Shown piece after piece: positions 46,325 through 58,600 of a DNA stretch of 64,000 nucleotides. Position numbers and translations under genes: made by a program. Position 1 is the first letter of the stretch. Each line of letters starts with the position of its first letter. Source of the stretch: Solanum dulcamara. Taxonomy: Eukaryota > Streptophyta > Magnoliopsida > Solanales > Solanaceae. Under the pieces are notes generated by a model that worked only from the letters and a program-made list of their open reading frames with translations, had not been told where the DNA came from and ran no database searches. The stretch spans positions 11,187,256 to 11,251,255 of the forward strand of contig NC_077248.1 in NCBI RefSeq assembly GCF_947179165.1. Direction: 5' to 3'.

Positions 46325-47440
46325 TCAATCTATCTCATTTTCCAATTGCTTATATTCTCCCCCTAATGTTGGGTATACTGATTCATCAAAATGACAATCA
46401 ATGAATCTTGCCGTAAATAAATCTCCAGTCATAGGTTCTAAATATTTTATAATAGAAGGAAATTCATATCCAACATATATTTCAATCTTCTTTGGGGACC
46501 CATTTTTGTGCGGTGCGGTGGAGCAATTGAGACATATACCGCACACCCAAATATTCTAAGATGGAATATATTTGTCTCCCTTCCAAAATCCAACTGTAAT
46601 GGAGAAAATTCATGAAAATTTGTTAGCCTTATACGCACAAGTGCTGCTGTATGTAAAATAGTATGCCCCCATACCAAAAGAGGAAGTTTTGTCCTCATTA
46701 GCAATGGTCGAACTATTAATTGGAGGCATTTAATCAATGATTTTGCTAGACTATTTTGAGTATGAACATGAGCGACCGAATGCTCAATTTTTATTTCAAT
46801 CGACATATAATAATCATTAATGGATTGAGATTTAAATTTACCAGTATTATCAAGACGAATTGTCTTTATTGCATAATCTGAAAATTGTACTCTTAACCTT
46901 ATAATTTGAGCTAACAATCTCGCAAAAGTCATGTTGCGAGTTGATAATAAGTACACATGTGACCATCTTGTAGATGCATTTATCAAGATCATATAATATT
47001 TAAATGATCCACATGAAGGGTGAATTGACCTACATATATCACCCTGTATACATTCTAGAAATGTAGGAGATTCAATCCCAACCTTAGTTGTTGATGGTTT
47101 AATAATCAATTTTCCTTGGGAACAAGCAACACAAGAGAATTTCTTAGATTGAAGAATTTTTTGATTCTTCAAAGTGTGCCCAGGTGAATTCTCAATAATT
47201 CTGCGCATCATATTATAACCGGGATGACCCAACCGATCATGCTTCAACCACATCAATACTTGTGCGATATAACCCAGAAGAAGATGCATGTAATTTTTTA
47301 TGCACAAATCTTTTTCCTAATTTTATTGTAGTAATATAAAGATACTCAACATTTCCTTCATTAGGAGTCTCAATATGATAGTCATTTTGGCGAATAACCT
47401 TGAAACTTAATAAGTTTCTTTGAGACTTACTACAATACAA
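46325..47440 (-). pseudogene. Copia element 3 pre-integrase and integrase remnant
   Basis: WLKHDRLGHPGYNMMRRIIE and then SCVACSQGKLI give the zinc-binding H/C segment near 47250-47110. The integrase core (47100-46700) keeps a QGDICRSIHPSCGSFKYYMI block, where the first catalytic aspartate is expected, and KTIRLDNTGKFKSQ with the second. Further parts reach VRIRLTNFHEFSPLQL and FGCAVYVSIAPP near 46510. An overlap of two frames at 46447-46546 marks a frame change. Confidence 0.88.
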
Positions 47441-47999
47441 AACATTATTAATAGCTAATATTGTTCCTCAGGTAGTGATAAGGTTGCTCTTCCATAGCCC
47501 TCAATTATTTTTGTACTATCGGATATTTTATTAACATTGACCCCTTTCATAACCAAATGAGAGAAATATTTCTTTTTTCTTAATATAGTGTGTGTTGTAG
47601 CACTATCCAAAATACACATATCTCCATTACTCATCGTGGATCCAATTGAAAACTGAGAAATTTATTTATCTTCATAAAATAAAAATACATTATAAGAGAT
47701 AAAATAAGTAATAATATTGCTAGAAAACGTAAGTCCTCTTTTTTTTTCTTTTAAATAGATAAACATAAAAATATGATAATCAAAAGTACATAAAAAAATG
47801 ACAACATATTGTAAATCATACAATGAAATTAAACATTAATTACAATCCCTAAGAAGTCTTCAACCTCCAAATGAGTAATATCATTGAAGTCATTAAAATC
47901 GTCATCCTTCAAAGCTAAATTTGCTTCAATATTATCATTATGCGAAGGTCTTGCCTCAACATTATTTTCAAACGCCAAGTGTGACTCTATCTAAGCATT

Positions 48000-48876
48000 A
48001 GAAGAAGATGCACCACCTCTATTTTCCTTCTTTTGAAGAAATTTTGATAAAGCCTTACAAAATGTTCAGGCGTCCGACATTCATTTTTCCAGTGGCCTTT
48101 CATGCCACAACGATGACAATTACTTCTTAAAGGGCCACTTTGAGACTCATATTGTTCTCTCTTTTATGTTGACCACCACCACGACGATTATTATATCATC
48201 TTCTTCCATTGTCACATTCACGCATATTATTGTGGCCTTGATTCTTATTTTATCTTCTTTTAGGCTGGCCATGTGCTTCTACCACATTTACTTTCGATAA
48301 CGGAGCAGTTCCAATGGGTCAGACTTCATGATTTTTCATTAAAAGAGCATTATGTTGCTCAGCCACTAGAAGGCATGAGATCAATTCAGAGTATTTCTGA
48401 AAACCTTTTTCACGATATTGCTGCTGTAATATCACATTAGAGACATGTAAAGTAGTTAGTGTCTTTTTCAACATGTCGTCATCATTTATAGTTTCTCCAC
48501 ATAATTTTAATTGAGAAGTTATTCTAAATACAACATAATTATACTCAATTACAATTTTAAAATTTTGAAACCGTAAGTGCATCCACTCATAACGAGCCCT
48601 TGGCAATACTGTTGTCCTGAGATGGTCATACCTCTATTTTAAATCTTTTCACAATTCAAGTGGATCTTTTACTGTCAAGTATTCAACCTTCAGGCTTCCA
48701 TCTAGATGATGATGAAGGAAAATCATAGCCTTCACTTTATCCTGACTTGATGCTTTATTTTCTTCGATTATAGCATCACCAAGATCATTAGCGGTAAGGT
48801 GAATTTCAGCATCAAGTACCCATGACAAATAACGTTTGTCAGAAATATCAAGTGTCACAAACTCCAATTTTGACAA
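48000..48876 (-). pseudogene. Copia element 3 gag remnant
   Basis: The N-terminus (48876) reads MSKLEFVTLDISDKRYLSWV, with later AIIEENKASSQDKVKAMIFL, typical of this gag family. The second half (48606-48319) has RYEWMHLRFQNFKIVIEYNY. A CCHC zinc knuckle (CHRCGMKGHWKNEC) is at about 48080-48120. Stops interrupt between the segments. Confidence 0.85.
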
Positions 48877-48993
48877 GTTTGAAATAATGAAAACTGAGAT
48901 AGAAATTAATTTAGAAATAACAAAAATAACTAAAATTAAATTTCTTCAGTAGATATACCTGATATAGAAGTTAAATTTTCTGGAAAAAATTAA

Positions 48994-49011
48994 AGTCTTG
49001 TGCTGATAACG
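48994..49011 (-). other. Probable primer-binding site of Copia element 3
   Basis: On the minus strand CGTTATCAGCACAAGAC directly follows the upstream LTR. A CGTTATCAGCAC site adjacent to the LTR is known from some plant Copia families with an unusual tRNA-Met priming mode. Confidence 0.6.
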
Positions 49012-49257
49012 TGTTATAAAATAAACTGACTTGGCAAATTAAAAAAGAGAGAGTTAGTGAGGGAAAGAGAGAAAAAGAAAAAATTGCAGTGTATTTCGTA
49101 TGTATCTGTGTGTTTCTTTAAATTGCCAAAACAAAGAAATTTATAGCAAAGAAAAAGGAAAAAACGTATGGGGACAATGGGTAGTGAAAAGAAAAGGAGA
49201 AAAAACAAGTGGGAAGAAAAGTTATAAAGTGGAACATCCACTTGCTCCTTCCTAATA
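49012..49257 (-). repeat. Upstream (5') LTR of Copia element 3
   Basis: Matches 43699-43929 with about 15-20 differences and small insertions, then stops at CTTCCTAATA followed by the GTTTT duplication. Confidence 0.85.
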
Positions 49258-49545
49258 GTTTTCTTTTTGTCAGATAATTTATTCCTTATTTTATATATTA
49301 ATGTAAAGAGGATTCTTGTCTCACCCTTGTATATTTTATTGTTTTTTATAATAAAATTTAACTATTTAGTCATAAACCTTTTAAGAAGGAAAAAAAAATA
49401 ATGATAAATAAGCACCTAATTAATTATCGCTGACATCTGAATTTTAAGACAAGTGGACAAACATAACATGTCCATTGAAGATCCTTAAAAATAGAAAAGG
49501 TTACTTGAAAGTTAAATACGCGTGCACGTGAAGAAAGTCTAGTTT

Positions 49546-49935
49546 TATCAAATATGGTGGCATAAATGTGTTTATAAGCACTAATTATGCCTTTAAATTG
49601 CCAATAAATAGGCATCTCCACCATGAACACAATATCACCAATTTATTTTTTAATTCTTTGTATAGTAGATGAGAGGTTAGATAAAATCTCTTGATGATCT
49701 CCTTGGGAATAGTATTTTAGTAATTGGGGTGTGTGAGAAAAATGTTGTGTATTATATGGTTGTAACAATTTTTCATATAGTAAAATATTTTTCTGGATGG
49801 TTCGTGGGTTTTCCCGCATTGAGTTTCCATGTTAAATCTTGTGTTGTTGTTATTCTCTTTAAATGTTTTTGTTATTATTTTTTTCTTAAAGGTGGTCCAG
49901 AAGGGACTGGAATTAGTTGGTGCTTTTTTCCAACA
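49546..49935 (+). repeat. Left LTR of Copia element 4
   Basis: Begins TATCAAATATGGTGGCATAA and ends TTTTTTCCAACA. AATAAATAGGCAT at about 49603 is a TATA-like site. The right LTR begins TGTCAAATATGG, so the left TG has mutated to TA or its outer end is lost. Confidence 0.85.
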
Positions 49936-49938
49936 AGT

Positions 49939-49951
49939 GGTATCAGAACCT
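49939..49951 (+). other. Primer-binding site (tRNA-Met type) of Copia element 4
   Basis: TGGTATCAGAACC lies three bases after the left LTR; one base differs from the consensus. Confidence 0.85.
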
Positions 49952-50305
49952 TAGGTGTGGAAATAATTCTTTTGAAATTTTAATATGCTCTGTGGTTGCA
50001 GCTTTGTCTGATCTTCCACATCAGAAATAATTTCTGAATTAGAATTATTGTTTTCAAGCAAAAGTTTCGTCCTGGTGGAATAACAAGTGGAATCTAATTT
50101 TGGTGGAGTTTGCTATTCTGGTTTAAGCTGCTTTGGGGTACTTGTATATTTGATAATAGTGAGAATAAGTAGAATCTAAAGATGTTCTGGTTAATGAAAG
50201 ACTTGGTACTTAAGTGTATCCATTGTGATCTACCTCTCTTTCTTGGGAACTAATTTAGTGGTACTTTTCATTGCTATTGTCTATTTATTAGTACTAATAA
50301 GCAAG

Positions 50306-51134
50306 ATGGAAACAAAGTTTGAGATTGAGAAATATGATGGGAGAATTAATTTTGGCATGTGGCAAGTGCAAGTCAAGGATGTGTTAATCCAATCTGGATT
50401 ACACAAGGCGTTGAAAGGGAGACCAACCGGTGGAAAAGATGACAAGGGCTCAGAAAAATCTGAGAGCAATGGAGACTCTGAAAAATCCAAAATTAGTGAT
50501 GAAGAATGGGAAGAGCTAGATCTGAAAGTGACAAGTCAGATTCACTTGTGTTTAACTAAAAATGTTCTTGCTAATGTGATTGGATTGTCTACAACAAAGG
50601 AGTTGTGGAAGAAACTTGAAGAATTGTACCAAACTAGAAGTATTTCAAATAGGCTATATTTGACGGATTAATTTCATAAATTGCAAATGGACGAAGGTAC
50701 AACTATTTCTGATCATCTGAGTGTCTTGAATGTGATTGTTTCTGAATTGGAATCTATTGGAGTGAAAATTGATGATGACGACAAGGCACTTCGACTCATC
50801 TGCTCTCTTACATCTTTCTATAAGCACATGCAACCCATTTTAATGTACGGGAAGGAAATTATGATTTTCTCAGAAGTGACGAGCAAATTAATTTTTGAGG
50901 AAAAAAGACTAAAGAATGGAGATGAAAAATCTCAAGAAAATTCACTTCTTATTGTTAAAGGAAAATGAAAGAAAAATAAAAGCTTCAAGAAGAAGGTCGT
51001 TTGCTGGGATTGTGGTCAATCGGGACATATTAAGAGTAAATGTCCAAATAATGGAGCTAGTTCGACTAGAAGCTCCGAAGGAAATGCTGCCAATGTTTTC
51101 TCCCTAGAAGAGGGGGATGATATTCTTTCGTAAG
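50306..51134 (+). pseudogene. Copia gag remnant of element 4
   Basis: ATG at 50306 starts METKFEIEKYDGRINFGMWQ, a Tnt1/Tork-like gag N-terminus. A Glu/Ser/Asp-rich spacer follows at about 50430-50520, then the UBN2-type body (ELWKKLEELYQTRSISNRLY), and then SDHLSVLNVIVSELESIGVK. A CCHC zinc knuckle, CWDCGQSGHIKSKC, is at about 51004-51045. The frame is single throughout and interrupted by TAA at 50669-50671 and TGA at 50966-50968, then ends in TAA at 51132-51134. Repairing two codons would restore one frame, so it decayed late. Gag would form the particle around element RNA. Confidence 0.88.
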
Positions 51135-51661
51135 AAAGATGAATATCCTCATGACATGAATGTTATTTTTAGAATTTCCATGGAAGAGAATGTTTAATTG
51201 GTAGTTGGTCCACAAGTTTGCACATGGACATTGGTTGATAGGTGATGCAAGGTGTGTGGTGGAAATGATGTCGATGACTAATGAACTCTCAAGAAATCAA
51301 CAAGAGAATTGCACTATAAGTTATTAGCAAGTTTTTCGACATGAGCCAAAATTGAAATTCTTGAAATTGTGAAGTGATTTCAAATAAAAATTCTTGGATT
51401 ATTTTTTCAATCTTAGTGGATATACTCTTTATGGTGGGAGTATGATAATTCTTGATATTAGAATTATGATTGTCGGTAGCAGATAATGTGAAGGTTGCAG
51501 TTGTACATAGTTGGCCGAGTTTAGAATCAGGTGAAAAACTAATTCTGTTATGTGTAGTTGGACAACTGCAAAAGATAACGAGTTATATTTTTCTTCTTTT
51601 TCAAAGGTGAAGATTTGTTGTATTTGTTTGAATAAAGAAGAAAAATGTCAAAATTATGGGC
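51135..51661 (+). other. Non-coding 3' internal region of Copia element 4
   Basis: No protease, integrase or polymerase motif can be found. TTGTATTTGTTTGAATAAAG near the end matches the fragment at 33107. Confidence 0.6.
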
Positions 51662-51666
51662 ATTTG

Positions 51667-54600
51667 TGTCACGACCCAACCCCGTAGGCCGTGACTGGTG
51701 CCCGAATTGAGCACCCAAACGTACCCTTATCCCAAATTAGCCTTTTAACCGAATAAACAAAGGTAGTGATTAGAAAAAAATTGCTAAACAAATCATAAAA
51801 GTAGATATAGGCACGAGGGCTGATAAGCAATCACAAAACACACAAAACCCAAACTATATATACAAAACCCACAACATAAATATGTCTACAGACCTCTACA
51901 GATGATAGCATAGTCATACGACAGGACAGGGCCCCGTCGTACCCCTGACCAACATATCTAAATATACAGAGATAAAGTCAGTACCAAAATACAAGCTCCG
52001 AACAAGGGAGCACTGTCAACGATGCAGCAAATATCCTAAACGGATGGATCAGCAAATCGAACTTCGATACCTGCGGGCATGTAACGCAGCCCCCCCGAAG
52101 AAAGGGGGTCAGTACGGAAAATGTACCGAATATGTAAAGCATGCACTGTAATATATAAAATCATAATCTGAATAGTATATGCAAAACATGAAATCGACGT
52201 TTAGAATTTCAAAATACTTATCAAAATCTCAAACCATATATGCACAGACATATGCCATATCCGACCCCATTATGGACTCGGTGAACAAAGTGTGGTTGCC
52301 CTCCCATCATCGGCACCACGGCACAGCATAACACCAGAGTAGGGAATATCTCCGTAACAAATCATATCATATCAGATGGCCATATCAAATCATATCATAT
52401 CACAAACATATATGTACATGGCACAGCATAACTCCATGGCATAACATTTACCACCCCATGTACATGTCATACCTGCCCCCTCATGTCGGAACACGGCGAA
52501 CAATGCAGAGAAATACGCACGAAAACATATCCTGGCCCAAGCTCAGTGAAAGAAGCATTGAGGCATCCACGAGTGGAGTAGTGAGAAACTAAATGCAATT
52601 TAAATTACAAAATATTTATACAGACTCGATGGCATAATTTCGATAATAAATCATAAAAGGAAACTTGAATAATAATAATAGTATAAGTACTTCCAATATC
52701 ACAATAGTCTATGTAAAAATAGTATTTTCCGAATCATCTCCGTACTTCCAAATATATTATGGGAATTAACGGAATAATTATTCATATAATATTAGGAAGC
52801 ATAACAAAGAGTTTCTTTCAAATTCTACCTACCGTAATTCAAACGAAATAACAAAGAAAAATTCGGAATAGTGGGGCCTACCTCGGTCAAATGAAGTGGC
52901 GTATACAAATCACGTGCGTTAGACTTCATAACATTGTTTAGAAGAGTTTCAAGGTATTCAGAATTCATTTGTGCAAAATCTAGAAGTTTAGACAATTTTT
53001 CCAAAATTATTCATAATTACCTAATTCAATTCTATTGAATAGAAAAGGGAAATTTTCGAGCGTCGATTCCGACGAGTAGAGTGATCCCCGAGGTTCGTAT
53101 TCACTCCTATTACATCTAGGACATGCCAAGAGAAGAAAAAGGTAAAGCTTTACATACCTTATCGGCTTTTTACGTTTGTCCAAATTCAACTCCCGTTTCC
53201 TCCAAAATCTATAATTGATCACATTTACCAATTACTATTCACAAGACTTTAAGAATTCAATTCTACTAATATTTGTCTACAAAAATTTCGGCAGCATCTC
53301 CCTTATATATATGACAACCCCGAGATTACAACTAGGCCACCATATCAACAACCAAGCCAACAACAACACCGATACCATCAACAATCAATTTAAAATGCAC
53401 CATAACATAAATTGATTTATTTTCCAACTAATGCAATAACTTTCAACCCAACTTTGCATTTCCAAATAACTATGAATATTTCATGTTCATAATTAATTTC
53501 AATTCATTCCAACATAAGTAAAAAATATTCCAAGTAAACTATCCAATATTCATCAATTCCATATTTCACCCAAAAAAATCCATAAATGCAACAAAACTAT
53601 TACAATTCATTTTCTTCTTTCAACTTCATAATCAACAACAACAATCCATACTTTTAATAACTTACCTCCGTGTTCTTATAATATCATACTAAAATTACAT
53701 AATTCCTACAACCCATTTTAATACCAACTTACACCATATAAACTTTATTTATATCCCAAAAATCATAACAACAACTAACAAATTATACAAACTTATTTTT
53801 TTCCATTTCATCACCTAACCCATATTTCCAACTTCAATAAATTCATTCAACTTTCAATTTCAACATAAAATGTTTACCATAACTACTACTCCATAACTAG
53901 TACTAAAATACTACACAAAAATTTAATTCATCTTGCCTCCAAAATCTTCATATACATGGATTTATACATATGTAAAACCCACCACGCAAACTTCCATATT
54001 TCCATAAATTCTACACATCTCTACATACTACAACATCAACAAACTTCATAACACAAAGAAATTAGATTAATTCTTACCTTTTCCTTCCAACTCATTCACT
54101 TTACCAAAGCTTCAAATCAACCAAACAATGCTCCTATCTTCCAAAATAACTTCATCATGTTGTAGAGGATCCTTGAATTAGTAGGAATACTAGGAGAAAA
54201 TAATTCTTGGATGAAATTTCAAGGAGTAAAATTACTCCCTCCATAGCCGATTTTCTCTCTTTGATTTCTCTTCTTTCCTTTGCTCTTCTCCTTTCTCAAA
54301 TTGTGTAGAGAATTCTAGACATTTATGATTTAAAGCCCCTCATGAGAAATTTCAATTTTGCCCCTAACCTTTTCTAATATTTCCAAGTTGAAATTCCAAT
54401 TTGCCCTTAACCTTTTCTAATATTTTTAAGTTGAAATTCCAATTTTGCCCTTAGTCTTTTATAGTATTTCCACATGTGAAATTCCAATTTTGTCCTTAAC
54501 CTTTTATGGTATTTCCACATGTGAAATTCCAATTTTGTCCTTAATCTTTTATGGTATTTCCACATGTGAAATTCCAATTTTGTCCTTAATCTTTTATAGT

Positions 54601-54774
54601 ATTTCCACATGTGAAATTCCAATTTTACCCTTAAACTTTTCCAATATTTTCACATCCTAATTTAGTCATAAGAATTATGTATCCAACAAAATCAAACATG
54701 GCCTTGCCCTTGACTTGTTACCGTTATTCCAAAAATGTCCTATTGTGAAAATTAAAAAAATATGGGATATAACA
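51667..54774. mobile_element. Solo LTR (3108 bp), nested in Copia element 4
   Basis: Starts TGTCACGACCCAACCCCGTA and ends TATGGGATATAACA. ATTTG precedes it (51662-51666) and follows it (54775-54779). The fragment at 33107-33205 has the same flanks joined without the insert. No second LTR or coding domain is present. Its ends resemble those of the solo LTR at 4033-6776. The GACTGGTGCCCGA near the start is typical of large gypsy LTRs in Solanaceae. Confidence 0.9.
54391..54660. repeat. Tandem array, 45-bp unit
   Basis: ATTCCAATTTTGTCCTTAA recurs at 54436, 54481, 54526, 54571 and 54616, exactly 45 bp apart, each with ATTTCCACATGTGAA. Since 45 is a multiple of three, open frames of 15-residue repeats appear on both strands, with no sign of being genes. 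It lies inside the nested solo LTR. Confidence 0.92.
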
Positions 54775-54823
54775 ATTTGGTTGGTGGAAGTCAAGAAAGA
54801 AGGCTAATTGTTTTCACACATTT

Positions 54824-55212
54824 TGTCAAATATGGTGGCATAAATGTGTTAATAAGTATCAATCATACCTCTAAATTGCTTATAAATAGGCATTTCCACC
54901 ATGAACACAATATCACCAAAAATATTCAATTCTTTGTATACTAGAGGAGATGTTTAGAGATAATTCTCTTGAAGATCTCCTTGAGAATAGTATTTTAGGA
55001 ATTGGGGTGTGAGAGAGAAATATTGTGTATTATATGGTTATAACAATTTTTCATATAGTAGATATTTTTCTGGGTGGTCCGTGGTTTTTCCCGCATTGGG
55101 TTTCCACGTTAAATCTTGTGTTGTTGTTATTCTCTTTAAATTTCTCTGTTATTATTTTCTGCTTGGAGGTGATCCGGAAGGGATGAAAATTAGTTGGTGC
55201 TTTTTCCCAACA
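54824..55212 (+). repeat. Right LTR of Copia element 4
   Basis: TGTCAAATATGGTGGCATAA to GGTGCTTTTTCCCAACA. A purine-rich GGAAGTCAAGAAAGAAGG lies about 20 bases before it, the likely polypurine tract; this leaves room for an LTR start near 54809. Confidence 0.85.
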
Positions 55213-55699
55213 ATGTATTGAAGAGAGACACAATTTTAGATCTTTTCTCAAGGTACATGATACCACAATGACTCATGCAAACTCTGATTTTCTCAAACCA
55301 GCAGTGATATACTGGTAATCCACACAAAAGGAAACCCCTGGTTCCCAATTCTTTCAACGTTTTGGACATTATTGATTTTTTGGTTTAATGTTATGTGGTT
55401 ATAAGCATATAGAAATGACCAAGTATTTGATCATAACCATTCTAAAACTCAAGTTTTGCCTTAGAAAAAAGCTGCAGAGAACTGTCTGTAATACAACCAT
55501 ACTACTACAAAGCTATAACCATACATTGGCTATAAGCTTGACCATTTCTGTTTTCTTATACGGATGAAAAAGTCCAGGAATGTTTAAAGATGCTTTCAAG
55601 CATTACGTCTATTCATTATAGCAAAATATCAGATATTGACCTTGTTGAACAAAGGGTGCCCACAAGAAGAGAGAGCTTGAGTACTTAAGAATGCAGTGT
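55213..55699. other. Short interval between Copia element 4 and the DCD-Kelch gene
   Basis: No gene or repeat end is recognised. It probably includes the 3' UTR of the minus-strand DCD-Kelch gene, whose stop codon ends at 55700. Confidence 0.5.
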
Positions 55700-58600
55700 T
55701 CAAACTTCCTCCAAAACTATAGCAGAGGAAAAACACCTTTTTCCGAGAGCCCTCAAGCTGGTTGTTTCCCAACCTTGACCTTCGTTGTATCGTTCAATCT
55801 GCAATCACGAAAAGGAGTATTGATTAACAGAACTACATAATGTAATGGAAGCTACGTGTAGCAAAACAATCAAATAAATAATCTTATGTACCGTGTCAAC
55901 TGTTTCATTATCAGATTGAGCCCCTCCAATTACATAAATGGACTCCTTTAGAACAGCAGCAGTTGAAAAACCCCTTGAGTAGTTCATTGGTTCACCAATT
56001 ATCCATGTTCCACGGCGGGGATCATATATCTCAATGCTTGGCATCATTTGAGACCCATCAAAGCCACCAAGTGCATATCTAAAGAGCAACCGTGAAGTTA
56101 AAAGTGAATAACAAGACGAAAAATGGGAAAGGTCATGGACCATTGTCCCCTCCCCCCCCCTCCCTCCCCCTAGTGATCCTTCAGACAAAACACATCTCCA
56201 AACTCTCGAAGACATAATATGGGATGAAAGATAAAGAATCCAAAGAAGCGAGAAGAGGTCAACATACAGCTTTCCCCCTAAAGGAACCAACGCATGAGAT
56301 GCTCTTTTTGTGCTCATACTCTCAATTTTTGTCCAAGCATGTTCTCTGGGGTCAAATCTTTCAGCAGTCCTGAGGTGATAGCTAATAAGAAAGATGCTAC
56401 AGGAGAACACAGCAGAAAACTGAAAAGCAAGACTCAACTGCTTTCACATATGGAGATAATCTTCCTATTCAATGAAATAAAAGAATTTGCAGTTTTCTAT
56501 CAGAACAACTTTAGCAATAAAAAGGACCACGGTCTGAAAAACTACAAGCAACTCTCATTTCTCAGGAAAGATCATAGAGAATTATAATTGGAGAAAATAA
56601 AGGCCAAATGTCAAGCTCCTTTGGTGCATACATTATAAAGAAAAAAGAAAACAGCAATTCAGAAATAACTTACGCCAAATAATTGCCTCCATCAAATCCA
56701 CCAACAGCATATAATGCACCATTGAGTTCTGCTGCTGCAAGAGAAAATCGCTGCATGAATGGTAGACAATCACGTCAGAGGAGATTATATTAGCACTTGG
56801 AACAAATGAATAGATTATACTTCAGACACAGAGTCTAAAACAATGGAAGCAAATTGAAGCCTGGACTGTGTTTTGTTAGTTAGTAATGAGATGAATTCAC
56901 TTGGCCGCTGTAGTAAATTATTGCTAAACAAACATCATTTCATTTTGCAATTCTAACTAATTATTTCCCTCAACACTTCAAGGTCTTCTCCCTTGTTTAT
57001 TTCTTCATGTTATCTGACTGCTACTAAAGGATTGAACAAAGGAGAGACAACAGAAACTCCATGGAAAACATGAAGATAAACGACCCCATAAAAGACTTAA
57101 TACAAAAATTTAGTGGATGAAAACAACATCCAAGGGTAATGCACATGAGCCTTCTTTTCAGAACAAAGATTTTGAACCGAAAAGAGCTAACTCATTGCAA
57201 TATACTTTTACTGTGGCAAAACTGAGCACCAATTTCAGCTTCTTCTTTTCTCACATGCTTTTTGTCCCTTTCAACTTCAAAATATCATCATCGAAATGTA
57301 AGCAAGGAATAGAATTAACCTTCTGCCACATGGATCGTGAAGGAATCCATCGACCTACTTGAGGATCATACATTTCAACTTCTGAAAAGCATTCAATCCC
57401 ATTTCCACCGCCCATTGCAAAGATCTTGTCCTTCAACGTAGCTCCAGATAAGTTACTATTTCTCTTATTCAAACCAGGATGCATAGTCCACTTATCATCA
57501 GCTGGGTTATATGATTCAACTTCACAAGAATAGAGTGGCATCAGTATCAGCAACTTAATAGCAAGGGGGAGGAGGGTATGTGAAGGGAGGGACTGCTGGC
57601 ATTACCTGTGTTGTACTGTACTCTTCCAAATTTGCCACCAAATATATAAAGTTCTCTACTCAGATTTGCAATTGCGAAATAAGATCGAAATGAACTCATT
57701 GGCTTAAGTGACTTTAAAGCATCATTCAATGGTGAGTACAAGTCCAAGGCCGGTAGCCACTTATTACCATCATATCCTCCAGCTAGGATGATTGACTCAT
57801 CATACACTATATCATCTGACTCAACCACATTTTCACTATCAAGTGTACGAGAAGGATTTGGGGAATCCAACATCAAACATCTACCTTTTAACAATTTGAT
57901 TTCTTCTTGTGCATTAGCCTGAATTCCATGTGAAGACAAGGAAAAAACAAAGGGCAAAAACATCAAATTTTCACTTCTGCAGACACAGCATGTATTCAGG
58001 TAGGTATGGAGAAAACAAAAATCATTAAATCATTAAGTTGGAGAATAGACACAATATGAAGCATCAAATTGGATAATTATTGAAATCCTTGAAATTGGAG
58101 AAAGGATTTTTAGTAGTTAAGTTTTCCTCTAAGAATACAATCATCCACTATCACTGATACATACATCCTTTTCAATTTGGATAAAGCCTTACGGACCAAG
58201 AACCTAAGTTCTTTCCCTAGGTTGTGCAATTGGATTTATAAAACCTCTCCAGGGAATTTTCTGATTCATGGAAGGTATGTATAGGCTGCAGAGACTTCTA
58301 CCAAGTAGGAAACAATATTTGCATAAGCAAACTTATACCCAACCCTGAAGAGTCTCCGAAAATAAAATGAACAGATTGCTCAGACTTCTTGGGAGCATTC
58401 CATTTCCCCAACACCAATAAGAGTCTTTTAAACATGGATCTCTATGGAGAATGTTTAGAAAATCCACCTACACTCAGATCAGGCCTCTCCCCCAGATAAA
58501 GCGGATAATCTCTCCTATAAATATTAGTTTCTATTAGTTTGTTGTGTAAAAACTATAGTGTCCTCTTTAAGAATTTAAAATTGATGAACCGCCATACATT

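Larger units (their letters stand above)
43699..49257 (-). mobile_element. Ty1/Copia LTR retrotransposon, defective, element 3
   Basis: About 5.56 kb with short LTRs (43699-43929, 231 bp, and 49012-49257, 246 bp) that share TGTTATAAAATA and CTCCTTCCTAATA ends, and a GTTTT target duplication. LTR identity looks near 92% by eye. Coding order on the minus strand is gag with zinc knuckle, pre-integrase and integrase, reverse transcriptase, RNase H. It is a different Copia family from elements 1 and 2, judged by its LTRs, its primer site and its MKQSGRMWCNCL reverse transcriptase style. Many stops make it inactive. Confidence 0.9.
49546..55212 (+). mobile_element. Gag-only Copia derivative (element 4), interrupted by a solo LTR
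   Basis: LTRs are at 49546-49935 and about 54824-55212 (both about 390 bp, roughly 85-90% identical by eye, the oldest pair in the window). A TGGTATCAGAACC primer site follows the left LTR. The internal region, without the nested 3.1-kb solo LTR, is only about 1.8 kb. It encodes gag up to just past the zinc knuckle and then no protease, integrase or reverse transcriptase. It would depend on another element's enzymes. Flanking 5-bp words do not match; the start of the LTRs could lie up to 15 bp further out on the right copy. Confidence 0.85.

Noticed and set aside
54407..54660. 15-residue repeat peptides on both strands
   Set aside because: The 45-bp period keeps frames open on both strands; the array is inside an LTR.
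56150..56172. C-rich tract considered as a regulatory or G-quadruplex element
   Set aside because: It lies in an intron of the DCD-Kelch gene. The run is irregular, and nothing beyond base composition supports a function.
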